Assembly: GCF_002362255.1 (NCBI RefSeq)
Contig: NZ_LPVV01000041.1
Coordinates: forward strand, 16,061 to 80,060
Reading direction: 5' to 3'
Source of the DNA: Microbacterium sp. SZ1
Lineage (GTDB): Bacteria > Actinomycetota > Actinomycetes > Actinomycetales > Microbacteriaceae
Length of the DNA stretch: 64,000 nucleotides
The translations under genes and the position numbers were made by a program. Within the stretch, counting starts at the first letter, position 1; each line of letters starts with the position of its first letter. Positions 1 through 7,564 of this stretch are shown here, in pieces. The notes under the pieces were generated by a model, which saw only the letters and a program-made list of their open reading frames with translations, made no database searches and was not told the DNA's origin.

Positions 1-62
1 CAGGCTTGTGGCCGCCGCCATCCGGAGGGGTGTTCGACCCATGTGTGTCTCTCCGATGATCA

Positions 63-86
63 CGGTGCGGCCTCGTTGCCGCACCG
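63..86. terminator. Hairpin downstream of the SSS symporter
   Basis: A 9-bp stem (CGGTGCGGC paired with GCCGCACCG, 6-base loop) lies about 105 bases past the symporter stop on the minus strand. No T-tract follows on either side, so it is only terminator-like. The rest of positions 1-190 holds no gene that I can support. Confidence 0.4.
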
Positions 87-190
87 CCGATCAAAGTAAC
101 CCGGGCTTCGGTCGGGTGACCAGGCTCGACGAGGAAACCTAGACGAATGGCCAATACATCGCTGTGCGTCCGTCGAGGATCGTGCGTCCG

Positions 191-1648
191 TCAGCCTCGC
201 TCCGGCGAGTGCACGCGCGCGAGGAACCTCGCCGTGCGCGGCGACGGTCCGCGCGGGTCGAGCACCGACACGACGACCGTGACCGCGGCCGCCAGCGGGA
301 TCGTCCAGGCGGCGGGCTGAGCGAGATACGGAGCGGCGACGCCCACTCCGCCGATCGCGGCGTGCACCACCAGGGCGAGGCCCGCTGCGAGGCCACCGGA
401 CAGCATCCCCGCGACCGCCCCGCGGGCCGTGAGGCCGCGCCACCACACACCCAGGAGGATCACCGGAGAGAGCGTCGACGCGGCGATCACGAACACGACT
501 CCGACGCTCGATCCGAGTCCCGCCGGCGCGGTGAGAAGCGCGACCGCGAGCGGGACGAGTGCGCACAGCACGGCCGACAGACGGAACGAGCGCACGGATC
601 CGGAGAACACGTCCTGGCTCACGACCCCGGCGAGCGACACGACCAGCCCGGCCGAGGTCGCGAGGAACGCGGCGAACGCGCCGGCGACGATGAGCGCCGT
701 GAGCAGCTCCCCCGCAAGACCCGGGAACACCCGGGAGGGCAGCAGCAGGACGACCGTGTCGGCCACCCCCGGCTCCGCCAGGTCGGGAGCCGCGACGCGC
801 GCGAGCAGACCCATCGTGCTCGACACGGCGTAGAACGCGCTCACCATGCCGATGACGATCACGGTGGTTCGGCGCGCCGACACCCCCGTCGGACTCGTGT
901 AGAACCGCACGAGCACATGCGGCAGACCCATGGTCCCGAGCAGGAGGGCGAGAAGCAGGGATGCCGTCTCGTACGCGTCGAACCCCGAGGGGCCGGCCTC
1001 GGCGGGGAACACCAACGCGGGGTCGAAATCGTGCGGCCCGCCGCTCAGCGCGAACGCGATGCACACCACCGGCACGAGCAGCGCCGTGAGCTTGAGCCAG
1101 TACTGGAACGCCTGCACGTAGGTGATCGCGCGCATCCCTCCCGCCGCCACTGCCGCCGCGACGAGCACCGCGACGAGCACCGCCCCCACCCACTCGGGCA
1201 GCCCGGCGACGACGAGCAGCGTGATGCCGGCGCCGTGCAGCTGCGGCACGATGTACAGCCAGCCGATCACGAGCACTGCGATGCTGGTGACACGGCGGGC
1301 GGTCGTCGATTCCAGCCGCGCCTCCAGGAAATCGGGGATCGTGTACGCGCCGCTGCGGCGGAGCGGCGCCGCGACGAACACCAGCACCAGAAGGTAGCCG
1401 GCCGCGTATCCGATCGGGAACCAGAACCCGCGCGCGCCGTCGAGCAGGACGAGTCCGGAGAGTCCGAGGAACGTGCCAGCCGAGAGATACTCCCCGCTGA
1501 TCGCCGAGGCGTTCCACACCGGGCGCACCGTGCGCGACGCCACGAAGAAATCGCCCGTGGTGCGCGAGATACGCAGCCCGTAGACGCCGATGAGCAGCGT
1601 CGCGACCACGACGAGCGCGATGCCGACGAGGTCGAGGACGGCGTTCAC
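191..1648 (-). CDS. Sodium/solute symporter (SSS family), acetate/pyruvate-type
   Basis: This 485-residue integral membrane protein has about 13 hydrophobic segments and reads as a cation:monocarboxylate symporter of the ActP/MctP branch of the SSS family. Family-like stretches include 'FVASRTVRPVWNASAISGEY' near the N terminus and 'LGTMGLPHVLVRFYTSP' in the middle. I chose the GTG at 1648-1646 because it overlaps the stop of the preceding gene (GTGA) and begins directly before the first membrane helix; a longer in-frame extension is Arg/Pro-rich and unconvincing. It is the last gene of a LytS-LytTR-DUF485-symporter string. Substrate is inferred from the neighbouring CstA system; acetate, pyruvate or another short acid would fit. 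Confidence 0.85.
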   Translation of the reverse strand: MNAVLDLVGIALVVVATLLIGVYGLRISRTTGDFFVASRTVRPVWNASAISGEYLSAGTFLGLSGLVLLDGARGFWFPIGYAAGYLLVLVFVAAPLRRSGAYTIPDFLEARLESTTARRVTSIAVLVIGWLYIVPQLHGAGITLLVVAGLPEWVGAVLVAVLVAAAVAAGGMRAITYVQAFQYWLKLTALLVPVVCIAFALSGGPHDFDPALVFPAEAGPSGFDAYETASLLLALLLGTMGLPHVLVRFYTSPTGVSARRTTVIVIGMVSAFYAVSSTMGLLARVAAPDLAEPGVADTVVLLLPSRVFPGLAGELLTALIVAGAFAAFLATSAGLVVSLAGVVSQDVFSGSVRSFRLSAVLCALVPLAVALLTAPAGLGSSVGVVFVIAASTLSPVILLGVWWRGLTARGAVAGMLSGGLAAGLALVVHAAIGGVGVAAPYLAQPAAWTIPLAAAVTVVVSVLDPRGPSPRTARFLARVHSPERG

Positions 1649-2019
1649 TCGCGGTCCCGCAGCACACGGAACCGGCGTTCGTTGCGCGCGGCCGTGCGCA
1701 CGTACAGCACCGCGAAGACGAGGATGATCGGGTAGAACGCGTACGCCTGCAGCAGCCACGACAGCGGCAGCCCCCACACGACGAGCTCATCGAACTCGGG
1801 AATCAGGGCGATCGCGAGCGTCAGCGCGATCACGACGAGCACGAAGCCCGCGACGGTGCCGAGTGCGAGCCGCAGCTGGCTGCGCATCAGTGCGCGCGTG
1901 AAGACGGCATCCGCCTCGTCGACCGGCGAGCCGGGCAGGGCGATGCCGCGCGTCAGCGGCGCTGGGCGTCGCGTCGGCGCATCGGCGGTGACGCGCACGC
2001 GCTTCGGCGTCTCGGTCAC
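1645..2019 (-). CDS. Small two-helix membrane protein, DUF485-like
   Basis: A 124-residue protein with a charged N-terminal half and two hydrophobic helices ('GFVLVVIALTLAIAL' and 'YAFYPIILVFAVLYV') followed by a basic tail. DUF485 proteins (YjcH type) are usually encoded immediately upstream of ActP-like symporters, and that is the arrangement here: its stop overlaps the symporter start. The GTG at 2019 overlaps the response-regulator stop by GTGA, which fixes the start and suggests translational coupling. Its role is probably auxiliary to the symporter; the sequence alone shows no catalytic motif. The DUF485 assignment rests on size, topology and context more than on a strong motif. Confidence 0.7.
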   Translation of the reverse strand: MTETPKRVRVTADAPTRRPAPLTRGIALPGSPVDEADAVFTRALMRSQLRLALGTVAGFVLVVIALTLAIALIPEFDELVVWGLPLSWLLQAYAFYPIILVFAVLYVRTAARNERRFRVLRDRE

Positions 2020-2747
2020 GGCGCCCCCTCGACGCGCAGGAGGGCATCGCGCACCCCGGCAACAAGGCGCCTGCTTACGGGCAGCACCGCGGCATCCACG
2101 ACGACCGCCGGTTCCGACCCCCACAGCCGCGCCTCCGTCACCGCGGCCGCGCGGACGAGGGTGGAGCGATGGATGCGGAGGAAGCCGGCATCCGCCCACC
2201 GGGTCTCGAGCTCGGAGATCGGGATGCGGACGAGGTGCCCGCCGTCCGCGGTGTGCAGGCGCGAGTAGTCACCCTGGGCCTGCACCCAGCGCACCTCGCT
2301 GCGCCGCACGAACCGCACGGTCGAGCCGAGCGTCACCGGCAGCGTCTCGTCGTCGCCCGGCACGGCGACCTCGCCGAGCTCGATCACGCGATCGACGGCC
2401 TGCCGCAGCCGCTCGACCCGCACCGGCTTCAGCAGGTAGTCCGCCGCGCGCAGCTCGAACGCCTCGACCGCGCGGGCCTCGTCGGCGGTGACGAACACGA
2501 CGGCCGGCGGCGCGGCGAGGGCGAGCAGGGATCGGGCGAGGTCGGTGCCGAGCAGGCCGGGCATGTGGATGTCGAGGAACGCGATGCGCACGGGGTGCTG
2601 CGACAGGATCCGCAGCGCCTCGGCACCTGACGTCGCCGTGAGCACGTCGCCGACCCGCGGGTCGAGGCGCAGCAGGTGCACCAGCTCGTCGAGCGCCGGC
2701 TTCTCGTCGTCGGCGACGAGGGCGTCGATCGTGCCTGCGTCGGTCAT
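2016..2747 (-). CDS. LytTR-family response regulator
   Basis: A 243-residue two-component regulator. The receiver domain covers residues 7-120 with acidic pocket Asp13/Asp14, phospho-acceptor Asp59 in 'IAFLDIHMPG' and the conserved Lys in 'DYLLKPV'. The C-terminal half is a LytTR DNA-binding domain ('WVQAQGDYSRLHTADG', 'FLRIHRSTLV'). The ATG at 2747 lies 4 bases after the kinase stop. By analogy with BtsR/YehT and YpdB, which control CstA-type pyruvate transporters in E. coli, the likely target is the cstA promoter or its own operon. Cognate kinase, transporter and regulator are contiguous here, which supports this inference. Confidence 0.92.
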   Translation of the reverse strand: MTDAGTIDALVADDEKPALDELVHLLRLDPRVGDVLTATSGAEALRILSQHPVRIAFLDIHMPGLLGTDLARSLLALAAPPAVVFVTADEARAVEAFELRAADYLLKPVRVERLRQAVDRVIELGEVAVPGDDETLPVTLGSTVRFVRRSEVRWVQAQGDYSRLHTADGGHLVRIPISELETRWADAGFLRIHRSTLVRAAAVTEARLWGSEPAVVVDAAVLPVSRRLVAGVRDALLRVEGAP

Positions 2748-2751
2748 CGAG

Positions 2752-3936
2752 TCAATCGCCTTCGGGATCGTGCTGCGGCTGCGACTTGGGCACCCGCATG
2801 CGCACCAGGGTACCCGCGCCGGTGTTCGTCTCGACGACGAGGCCGCCCTCGGGTCCGTACAGCTGACGCAGGCGGGTGTCGACGTTGCGCAGGCCCACGT
2901 GCGACCCGTCGTCGGCGGCCGTGAGTGTGGCGCGGAGCGCGTGCGGGTCCATCCCGACGCCATCGTCCTCGACGGTGACCTCGGTGTGCGTGCCGTCGTC
3001 ACGCGAGACGATGCGGATCTCGCCCCCGCCCTCACCGGGTTCGACGCCGTGGCGCACGGCGTTCTCGACCAGTGGCTGCACGGAGAGGAAAGGGATGACG
3101 GTCGACAGCGTCTCCGGCGCGATCCGCAGGGTCACGCGCAAGCGCTCTCCGAACCGTGCGCGCTCCAGTTCGAGGAAGGAGCGGATGCTGCCGAGCTCCT
3201 CCGCGAGCGTCGTGAACTCCCCCTGCCGGCGGAACGAGTACCGCGTGAAGTCGGCGAACTCGAGCACGAGGTCGCGCGCCCGTAGCGGGTCGGTGTGGAT
3301 GAACGACGCGATCGCGGTGAGGGAGTTGTAGATGAAGTGCGGCGAGATCTGCGCCCGCAGCGACCGCAGCTCGGCCTCGGCCAGCTGCGTGCGCGACGCA
3401 TCGAGGCTGCCGAGCTCGACCTGCGCGGCGCACCAGTCGGCGACCTCTTCCGCCGCTCGCACGAGCGCTGCACCGACCGGGGCTGCGAACGCCACGACGG
3501 CGCCGATGACCTGCCCGTCGACGACGATCGGTGCGCCCACCGCTTCGAGGGCGTCGGTGTGCCCGTCGGGCGACCGGAAGACCTGTCGACGCGCCGAGGA
3601 CCGCACGTGCTGGGCGATGCGCACGGCCGACGACTCCAGCCCGTCGGACGGTCCGTCGAACGACAGCGCATCGTCGTCGCCGACGATCGCCACCGCCGCA
3701 CTGCCGAGCAGCACCCGAAGGTGCCGGGCCGCCTTGACCACGTCGGGACCGGTCAGCCCCGCGCGCAGGTGCGGCGCTGCGAGGCTCGCCTGATGCAGGG
3801 CCTGCAGCGCGGCCCGCTCGGCATCGCTGCCGAGGTCGGCCGATCCTCGCGCCAGCCGCCGCGCGAGCAGCAGGAGAACCGTGAGCACGACGCCGCCGAC
3901 CGCGCCCAGGACCGCGGCGAGGACGACGTCGTTCAT
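2752..3936 (-). CDS. LytS/YehU-type sensor histidine kinase
   Basis: A 394-residue sensor kinase. One N-terminal membrane helix (residues 4-25) is followed by a GAF-like region (about 45-175) and the His_kinase domain, with phospho-acceptor His200 in 'QISPHFIYNSL'. The HATPase domain shows 'QPLVENAVRHG' and 'VEDDGVGM'. Unlike BtsS it has only a single membrane segment, so the ligand may be sensed in the cytoplasm through the GAF-like domain. It is co-oriented with the LytTR regulator (4-base gap) and lies downstream of ybdD, separated from it by a complex inverted-repeat element. Pyruvate or a related acid is the inferred signal. Confidence 0.9.
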   Translation of the reverse strand: MNDVVLAAVLGAVGGVVLTVLLLLARRLARGSADLGSDAERAALQALHQASLAAPHLRAGLTGPDVVKAARHLRVLLGSAAVAIVGDDDALSFDGPSDGLESSAVRIAQHVRSSARRQVFRSPDGHTDALEAVGAPIVVDGQVIGAVVAFAAPVGAALVRAAEEVADWCAAQVELGSLDASRTQLAEAELRSLRAQISPHFIYNSLTAIASFIHTDPLRARDLVLEFADFTRYSFRRQGEFTTLAEELGSIRSFLELERARFGERLRVTLRIAPETLSTVIPFLSVQPLVENAVRHGVEPGEGGGEIRIVSRDDGTHTEVTVEDDGVGMDPHALRATLTAADDGSHVGLRNVDTRLRQLYGPEGGLVVETNTGAGTLVRMRVPKSQPQHDPEGD

Positions 3937-3988
3937 GCCCTCAGCCTAGGCATACGGCATCCGGTCTTTGAGACGCTTCCCGCTCGTC

Positions 3989-4065
3989 AACTTCTGCGGC
4001 CATCGTGAAGTTCTGCGGCCCGCGGGACCGACTCTGGCCGCAGAAGTTGCTCGAGGCCGCAGAAC
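3989..4065. repeat. Doubled-word inverted repeat element E1
   Basis: Two copies of a word, AACTTCTGCGGCC (3989-4001) and AAGTTCTGCGGCC (4008-4020), are followed by two inverted copies, GGCCGCAGAAGTT (4036-4048) and GGCCGCAGAAC (4055-4065). The exact partners are interleaved: first with third, second with fourth. It begins 25 bases past the ybdD stop on the minus strand, so it could end the cstA-ybdD transcript or attenuate read-through into the kinase gene. It is one of a family of elements in this window. Confidence 0.85.
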
Positions 4066-4089
4066 ATGCGCCTCGAACTCGTCGGCCGG

Positions 4090-4335
4090 TCAGCAGCAGC
4101 GGGCACCGGGGTTGCGGTCCTGGTCGTCCATCCGCTGCCGCCAGAACTGCCGCTCGGTCAGCGGCTCCTGGTCGGGGTGGTGGCGACGGTGATGGGCGAC
4201 GTAGGTCGCATACGCGGTGTCGCCCATCAGCGTCGTCATGTACCAGTGGATGCCGCGGCCCACCCGCCCCGCGGCGCTGAGAAGCGTCCGCAGGGCGGTG
4301 GCCGCGGCATCCGTCCGATTCATCGTGTCGGTCAT
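4090..4335 (-). CDS. ybdD: YbdD/YjiX family small protein, CstA partner
   Basis: An 81-residue basic protein of the DUF466 (YbdD/YjiX) family. 'YMTTLMGDTAYATYVAHHRR' and the C-terminal 'LTERQFWRQRMDDQ' are typical of the family. In E. coli these proteins are needed together with CstA or BtsT for pyruvate uptake. The gene follows cstA after 13 bases on the same strand. I chose the ATG at 4335, which has GAGG seven bases upstream, rather than the ATG four codons further on. The last two residues before the stop are Cys-Cys, an unusual tail whose role is unknown. Confidence 0.85.
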   Translation of the reverse strand: MTDTMNRTDAAATALRTLLSAAGRVGRGIHWYMTTLMGDTAYATYVAHHRRHHPDQEPLTERQFWRQRMDDQDRNPGARCC

Positions 4336-4348
4336 CTCCGTGCCTCGA

Positions 4349-6631
4349 TCAGTGCCTCGATGCCCGGCGCTCGTCGGCGAGGATCGGCTCCCACTGCTTC
4401 TCGAGCTCGCGCTCTTCGGCGGTCGGAATGAATCCTGCGGGAGCATATCGGCGCGAGGCGACCGGCGCGTCTTCACTGTTCTCGCCGCCGCCGTTGCGGA
4501 TCGCCTTGACGGTGGCGATGACCGCAGCGATGATGACGACGATCGCGAGCGTGACGAAGATGATCGACAGCGTGCCCTGCACCGCGGTGTTGCGGATGAC
4601 GGCCTCCAGCACCTTCGGCTCCCCGAGCGACGTGTCGCCCGAGCTCAGCGCCTCGCGGTAGCGGAAATGGTTCGCCCAGTAGCCGATCGCCGGGACCGGG
4701 GAGAGGATCTTGTACAGCGACGCCGTGATCGTGACGACGGCCGTGAACGCGAGCGGCAGTCCGATGATCCAGAGCCACTTGACGTAGCTGCGTCCGCGCT
4801 TCGCGACGATCGCGAGCACCACGGCGAGCGCGATCGCGGCCAGCAGCTGGTTGGCGATGCCGAACAGCGGGAAGAACGTGTTGATGCCGCCGAGCGGATC
4901 GGTGACGCCGAGGATGAGGATCGCTCCCCAACCGGCCACCATGATCGCGGTGCAGATCCACACGCCGGGACGCCACGAGACGTCGCGGAACCTGGGGAAC
5001 CAGGCGCCGATCGAGTCCTGCAGCATGAAGCGGGCGACGCGCGTTCCGGCATCCACGGCCGTGAGGATGAACAGCGCCTCGAACATGATCGCGAAGTGGT
5101 ACCAGAACGCCATGAGCGCCTGACCGCCGAGGGCCTGCTGCATGATGTGCGCGAGACCGAGCGCGAGGGTCGGGGCGCCGCCGGTGCGCGACACGATCGA
5201 TTCCTCGCCGACCGCCTCGGCGGTACCGGTGAGCATGTCGGGCGTGAGGTTCACCCCCGTCAGGCCCAGGGAATTGACGAAGGCGACGGCTCCCTCGACG
5301 GTGCCGCCGGTCGCCGCAGACGGCGCGTTCATCGCGAAGTAGATGCCCTGGTCGATCGAGATCGCGGCGACGAGGGCCATGATCGCGACGAACGACTCCA
5401 TGAGCATGCCGCCGTAGCCGATGAAGCGAGTCTGCCGCTCCTTCTCGACGAGCTTCGGAGTGGTGCCCGAGGCGATCAGCGCATGGAACCCCGACAGGGC
5501 ACCGCAGGCGATCGTCACGAACAGGAAGGGGAAGAGCGGACCGGCGAACACCGGGCCCATGCCGTTCTCGCCGAAGATGCTGACGGCGGGGACGGAGATC
5601 TCCGGGCGCACGAGCACGATCGCCCCGGCGAGCATGACGATCACGCCGATCTTCATGAAGGTCGACAGGTAGTCGCGCGGAGCGAGCAGCAGCCAGACGG
5701 GGAGCACGGCAGCGATGAAGCCGTAGATGATGATGCCCCACGCGATCGTCGTGCGGTCGAGGTGGAAGATCGCCTGACCCCACTCGGTGCCGGCGACCCA
5801 GCCACCCGCGATGATCGCGGCCATGAGCAGCACGAAGCCGATGATCGAGACCTCGGTGACCTTGCCCGGGCGCAGGTAGCGCAGGTACACGCCCATGAAG
5901 AGGGCGATCGGGATGGTCATCGCGACCGAGAACACACCCCACGGGCTCTCGCCGAGCGCGTTCACGACGACGAGGGCGAGGATCGCGACGATGATCAGCA
6001 TGATGAGAAGGGATGCCACGATCGCGGCCGTGCCGCCGATCCTTCCCAGCTCCTGACGCGCCATCTGACCGATCGTGCGGCCACCGCGGCGCATCGAGAA
6101 GAAAAGCACCGTGTAGTCCTGGACGGCTCCGGCGAGCACGACGCCGACGATGATCCAGATCGTTCCGGGCAGATAGCCCATCTGCGCGGCGAGCACCGGA
6201 CCGACGAGCGGACCGGCACCGGCGATGGCCGCGAAGTGGTGACCGTAGAGCACGCGGCGGTCGGTGGGGACGTAGTCCTTGCCGTCCTGCTTCACCTCGG
6301 CGGGCGTGGCCCGACGGTCGTCGGGGCGTGTGATGTAGCGCTCGATGACCTTCGAGTAGAAGCGGTAACCGATCAGGTACGTGCACACGGCCGCGAACAC
6401 GAACCAGATCGCGTTCACGGTCTCGCCGCGGACGATGGCGAGCATCACCCAGGCGACACCGCCGAGCAGGGCGATGGCGGTCCACAGCAGGATCTTCGGC
6501 AGGGTCCAGCGGCTCGATCGCTCGTGGTGCTCGTCGGTCAGGGCGACCGGCGGCAGCTTCGGGTCGGTGACGATCACGGGATCGTCGTCGGTGGTCGCGG
6601 TGCCGCGGCTGTGCGGCGAGGATGCGGTCAT
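4349..6631 (-). CDS. cstA: Carbon starvation protein CstA family transporter (pyruvate)
   Basis: A 760-residue polytopic transporter of the CstA family, somewhat longer than E. coli CstA (701). It has the conserved 'GHHFAAIAGAGPLVGPVLAA' region, followed by 'QDYTVLFFSMRRGGRTIGQM', and many hydrophobic helices. CstA and BtsT are proton-coupled pyruvate importers induced when preferred carbon is exhausted; CstA has also been linked to peptide use. The ATG at 6631 is preceded by a good ribosome site (GAGGAG, 6 bases away). The first 40 residues are soluble and Asp/Glu/Pro-rich. Together with ybdD, the LytS/LytTR pair and the SSS symporter it forms a monocarboxylate uptake block. Confidence 0.93.
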   Translation of the reverse strand: MTASSPHSRGTATTDDDPVIVTDPKLPPVALTDEHHERSSRWTLPKILLWTAIALLGGVAWVMLAIVRGETVNAIWFVFAAVCTYLIGYRFYSKVIERYITRPDDRRATPAEVKQDGKDYVPTDRRVLYGHHFAAIAGAGPLVGPVLAAQMGYLPGTIWIIVGVVLAGAVQDYTVLFFSMRRGGRTIGQMARQELGRIGGTAAIVASLLIMLIIVAILALVVVNALGESPWGVFSVAMTIPIALFMGVYLRYLRPGKVTEVSIIGFVLLMAAIIAGGWVAGTEWGQAIFHLDRTTIAWGIIIYGFIAAVLPVWLLLAPRDYLSTFMKIGVIVMLAGAIVLVRPEISVPAVSIFGENGMGPVFAGPLFPFLFVTIACGALSGFHALIASGTTPKLVEKERQTRFIGYGGMLMESFVAIMALVAAISIDQGIYFAMNAPSAATGGTVEGAVAFVNSLGLTGVNLTPDMLTGTAEAVGEESIVSRTGGAPTLALGLAHIMQQALGGQALMAFWYHFAIMFEALFILTAVDAGTRVARFMLQDSIGAWFPRFRDVSWRPGVWICTAIMVAGWGAILILGVTDPLGGINTFFPLFGIANQLLAAIALAVVLAIVAKRGRSYVKWLWIIGLPLAFTAVVTITASLYKILSPVPAIGYWANHFRYREALSSGDTSLGEPKVLEAVIRNTAVQGTLSIIFVTLAIVVIIAAVIATVKAIRNGGGENSEDAPVASRRYAPAGFIPTAEERELEKQWEPILADERRASRH

Positions 6632-6700
6632 GGGGGTTCTCCTCGGGATGCGCGTCATTGCGTTCATCCACGGTAGGGCACCGCGCGAACGCGCGATGTG

Positions 6701-6718
6701 CCGGTGCCTGTCCGGTGC
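6701..6718. promoter_or_regulatory. Tandem CCGGTGC repeats upstream of cstA, possible LytTR site
   Basis: CCGGTGC occurs twice with an 11-base period (6701-6707 and 6712-6718), 70-87 bases upstream of the cstA start codon. LytTR proteins bind two direct half-sites on one face of the helix, so spacing and location are suitable. There is no independent evidence that the local regulator recognises this word. Confidence 0.3.
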
Positions 6719-6827
6719 GACCAGCGGCGCCGACCGTGCGACGAACGGATGCCGAGGGGCGGCGAAGCGCGGTTTTCCACGGTCGCTCGCGGCCTTCGCG
6801 GCATCCCTCCGCAAGTAGTCTGGAGAG

Positions 6828-7370
6828 GTGGCCCGCACCCCTCTCCTGTCGACGCGCGTGCTGCTCGTCTGCGCCGCGATCGGCGTCGCCACCGGCATCC
6901 TCGGCGGCATCGCCGGCCTCATCACACCGGGCGTTCTGATCCTCACGCCCTACCTCTACGGCCTCGTGCTCGGGTCTCATGTGCTGCCGGGCATCATCGC
7001 TCAGGAGGTGCTGCGCCGGCCGCTCGTCGCGCTCGTGACGCACGTGATCGCCGCGCTCATCTCGAGTGCGTTCAACCCCGCGTGGGCGCTGCGCTTCATC
7101 GGCACGGCGCTGCTGTTCGGCGCGATCCAGGAGGGTATCGCCGCATTGACGCGCTACCGGGCCTGGGGCGCGTGGCGGTTCTTCCTCTCGGCGGGTGTGA
7201 TCGGCATCCTCGTCGCCGTGGTCGTGTTCTTCGCCGCGCACCTCGGAGCCCTGCCGCTGTGGGCGCAGATCGCGTACCTCGTGGTGTCGGTGCTCGGTCC
7301 GGTGGCGTGGACCGCGGTCGGGCTCGCGATCGGCACGGCGCTGAGTCGGGCGGGCGTCGCGCGGCGCTGA
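6828..7370 (+). CDS. ECF transporter S component, YkoE-like (first paralogue)
   Basis: A 180-residue protein with about five membrane helices, resembling YkoE-type substrate-binding components of ECF transporters ('GVATGILGGIAGLITPG', 'IIAQEVLRRPLVALVTHVIA'). YkoE of Bacillus handles hydroxymethylpyrimidine/thiamine, but no thiamine riboswitch is visible upstream. The GTG start at 6828 follows GGAGAGG and a possible -10 (TAGTCT). It is followed by repeat element E2 and then by the ATPase gene, so it may be transcribed separately. A diverged paralogue lies at 10991-11569. Substrate is uncertain; the iron context of the downstream genes argues for a metal chelate as an alternative to thiamine precursors. 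Confidence 0.75.
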   Translation: MARTPLLSTRVLLVCAAIGVATGILGGIAGLITPGVLILTPYLYGLVLGSHVLPGIIAQEVLRRPLVALVTHVIAALISSAFNPAWALRFIGTALLFGAIQEGIAALTRYRAWGAWRFFLSAGVIGILVAVVVFFAAHLGALPLWAQIAYLVVSVLGPVAWTAVGLAIGTALSRAGVARR

Positions 7371-7402
7371 CCTCGCGCGGCATCCCCATCTCTGCGCCGA
7401 GA

Positions 7403-7476
7403 CCCACCACCCGCGCCCAGGCCCACCACCCGCGCCGTGGGCGGCGGTGGGTTTCGACGGGCGTGGTGGGTTTCGG
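7403..7476. repeat. Doubled-word inverted repeat element E2
   Basis: CCCACCACCCGCGCC occurs at 7403-7417 and 7422-7436. Two inverted, slightly diverged copies follow: GGCGGTGGGTTTCG (7443-7456) and GGGCGTGGTGGGTTTCGG (7459-7476). It begins 33 bases past the first S-component stop and ends 34 bases before the iron box. Confidence 0.8.
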
Positions 7477-7509
7477 CGTCAGGGGGCCGGACCGAGCGGG
7501 CATCGCGAG

Positions 7510-7528
7510 TCAGGTAAGGCTCGGCTAA
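7510..7528. promoter_or_regulatory. DtxR/IdeR-type iron box upstream of the ECF ATPase
   Basis: TCAGGTAAGGCTCGGCTAA matches 14 of 19 positions of the DtxR/IdeR consensus TWAGGTTAGSCTAACCTWA. It lies 37 bases before the GTG of the ATPase gene, where a bound repressor would block initiation. The match is weaker than the site at 49230. A siderophore-interacting protein in the same gene string supports iron control. Confidence 0.65.
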
Positions 7529-7564
7529 GTTGGAGGGGTACCGATCCGCGATCCGAGGGATGCC

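Noticed and set aside
6632..6827. Thiamine riboswitch ahead of the YkoE-like gene
   Set aside because: The conserved CUGAGA and ACCUGA-type segments of a thi-box are absent here and in 7371-7564.
4473..7241. A 922-residue open frame and similar long Arg/His/Asp-rich frames opposite or out of frame with known genes
   Set aside because: They are frame shadows common in GC-rich DNA; they overlap clear genes such as cstA and have unnatural composition.
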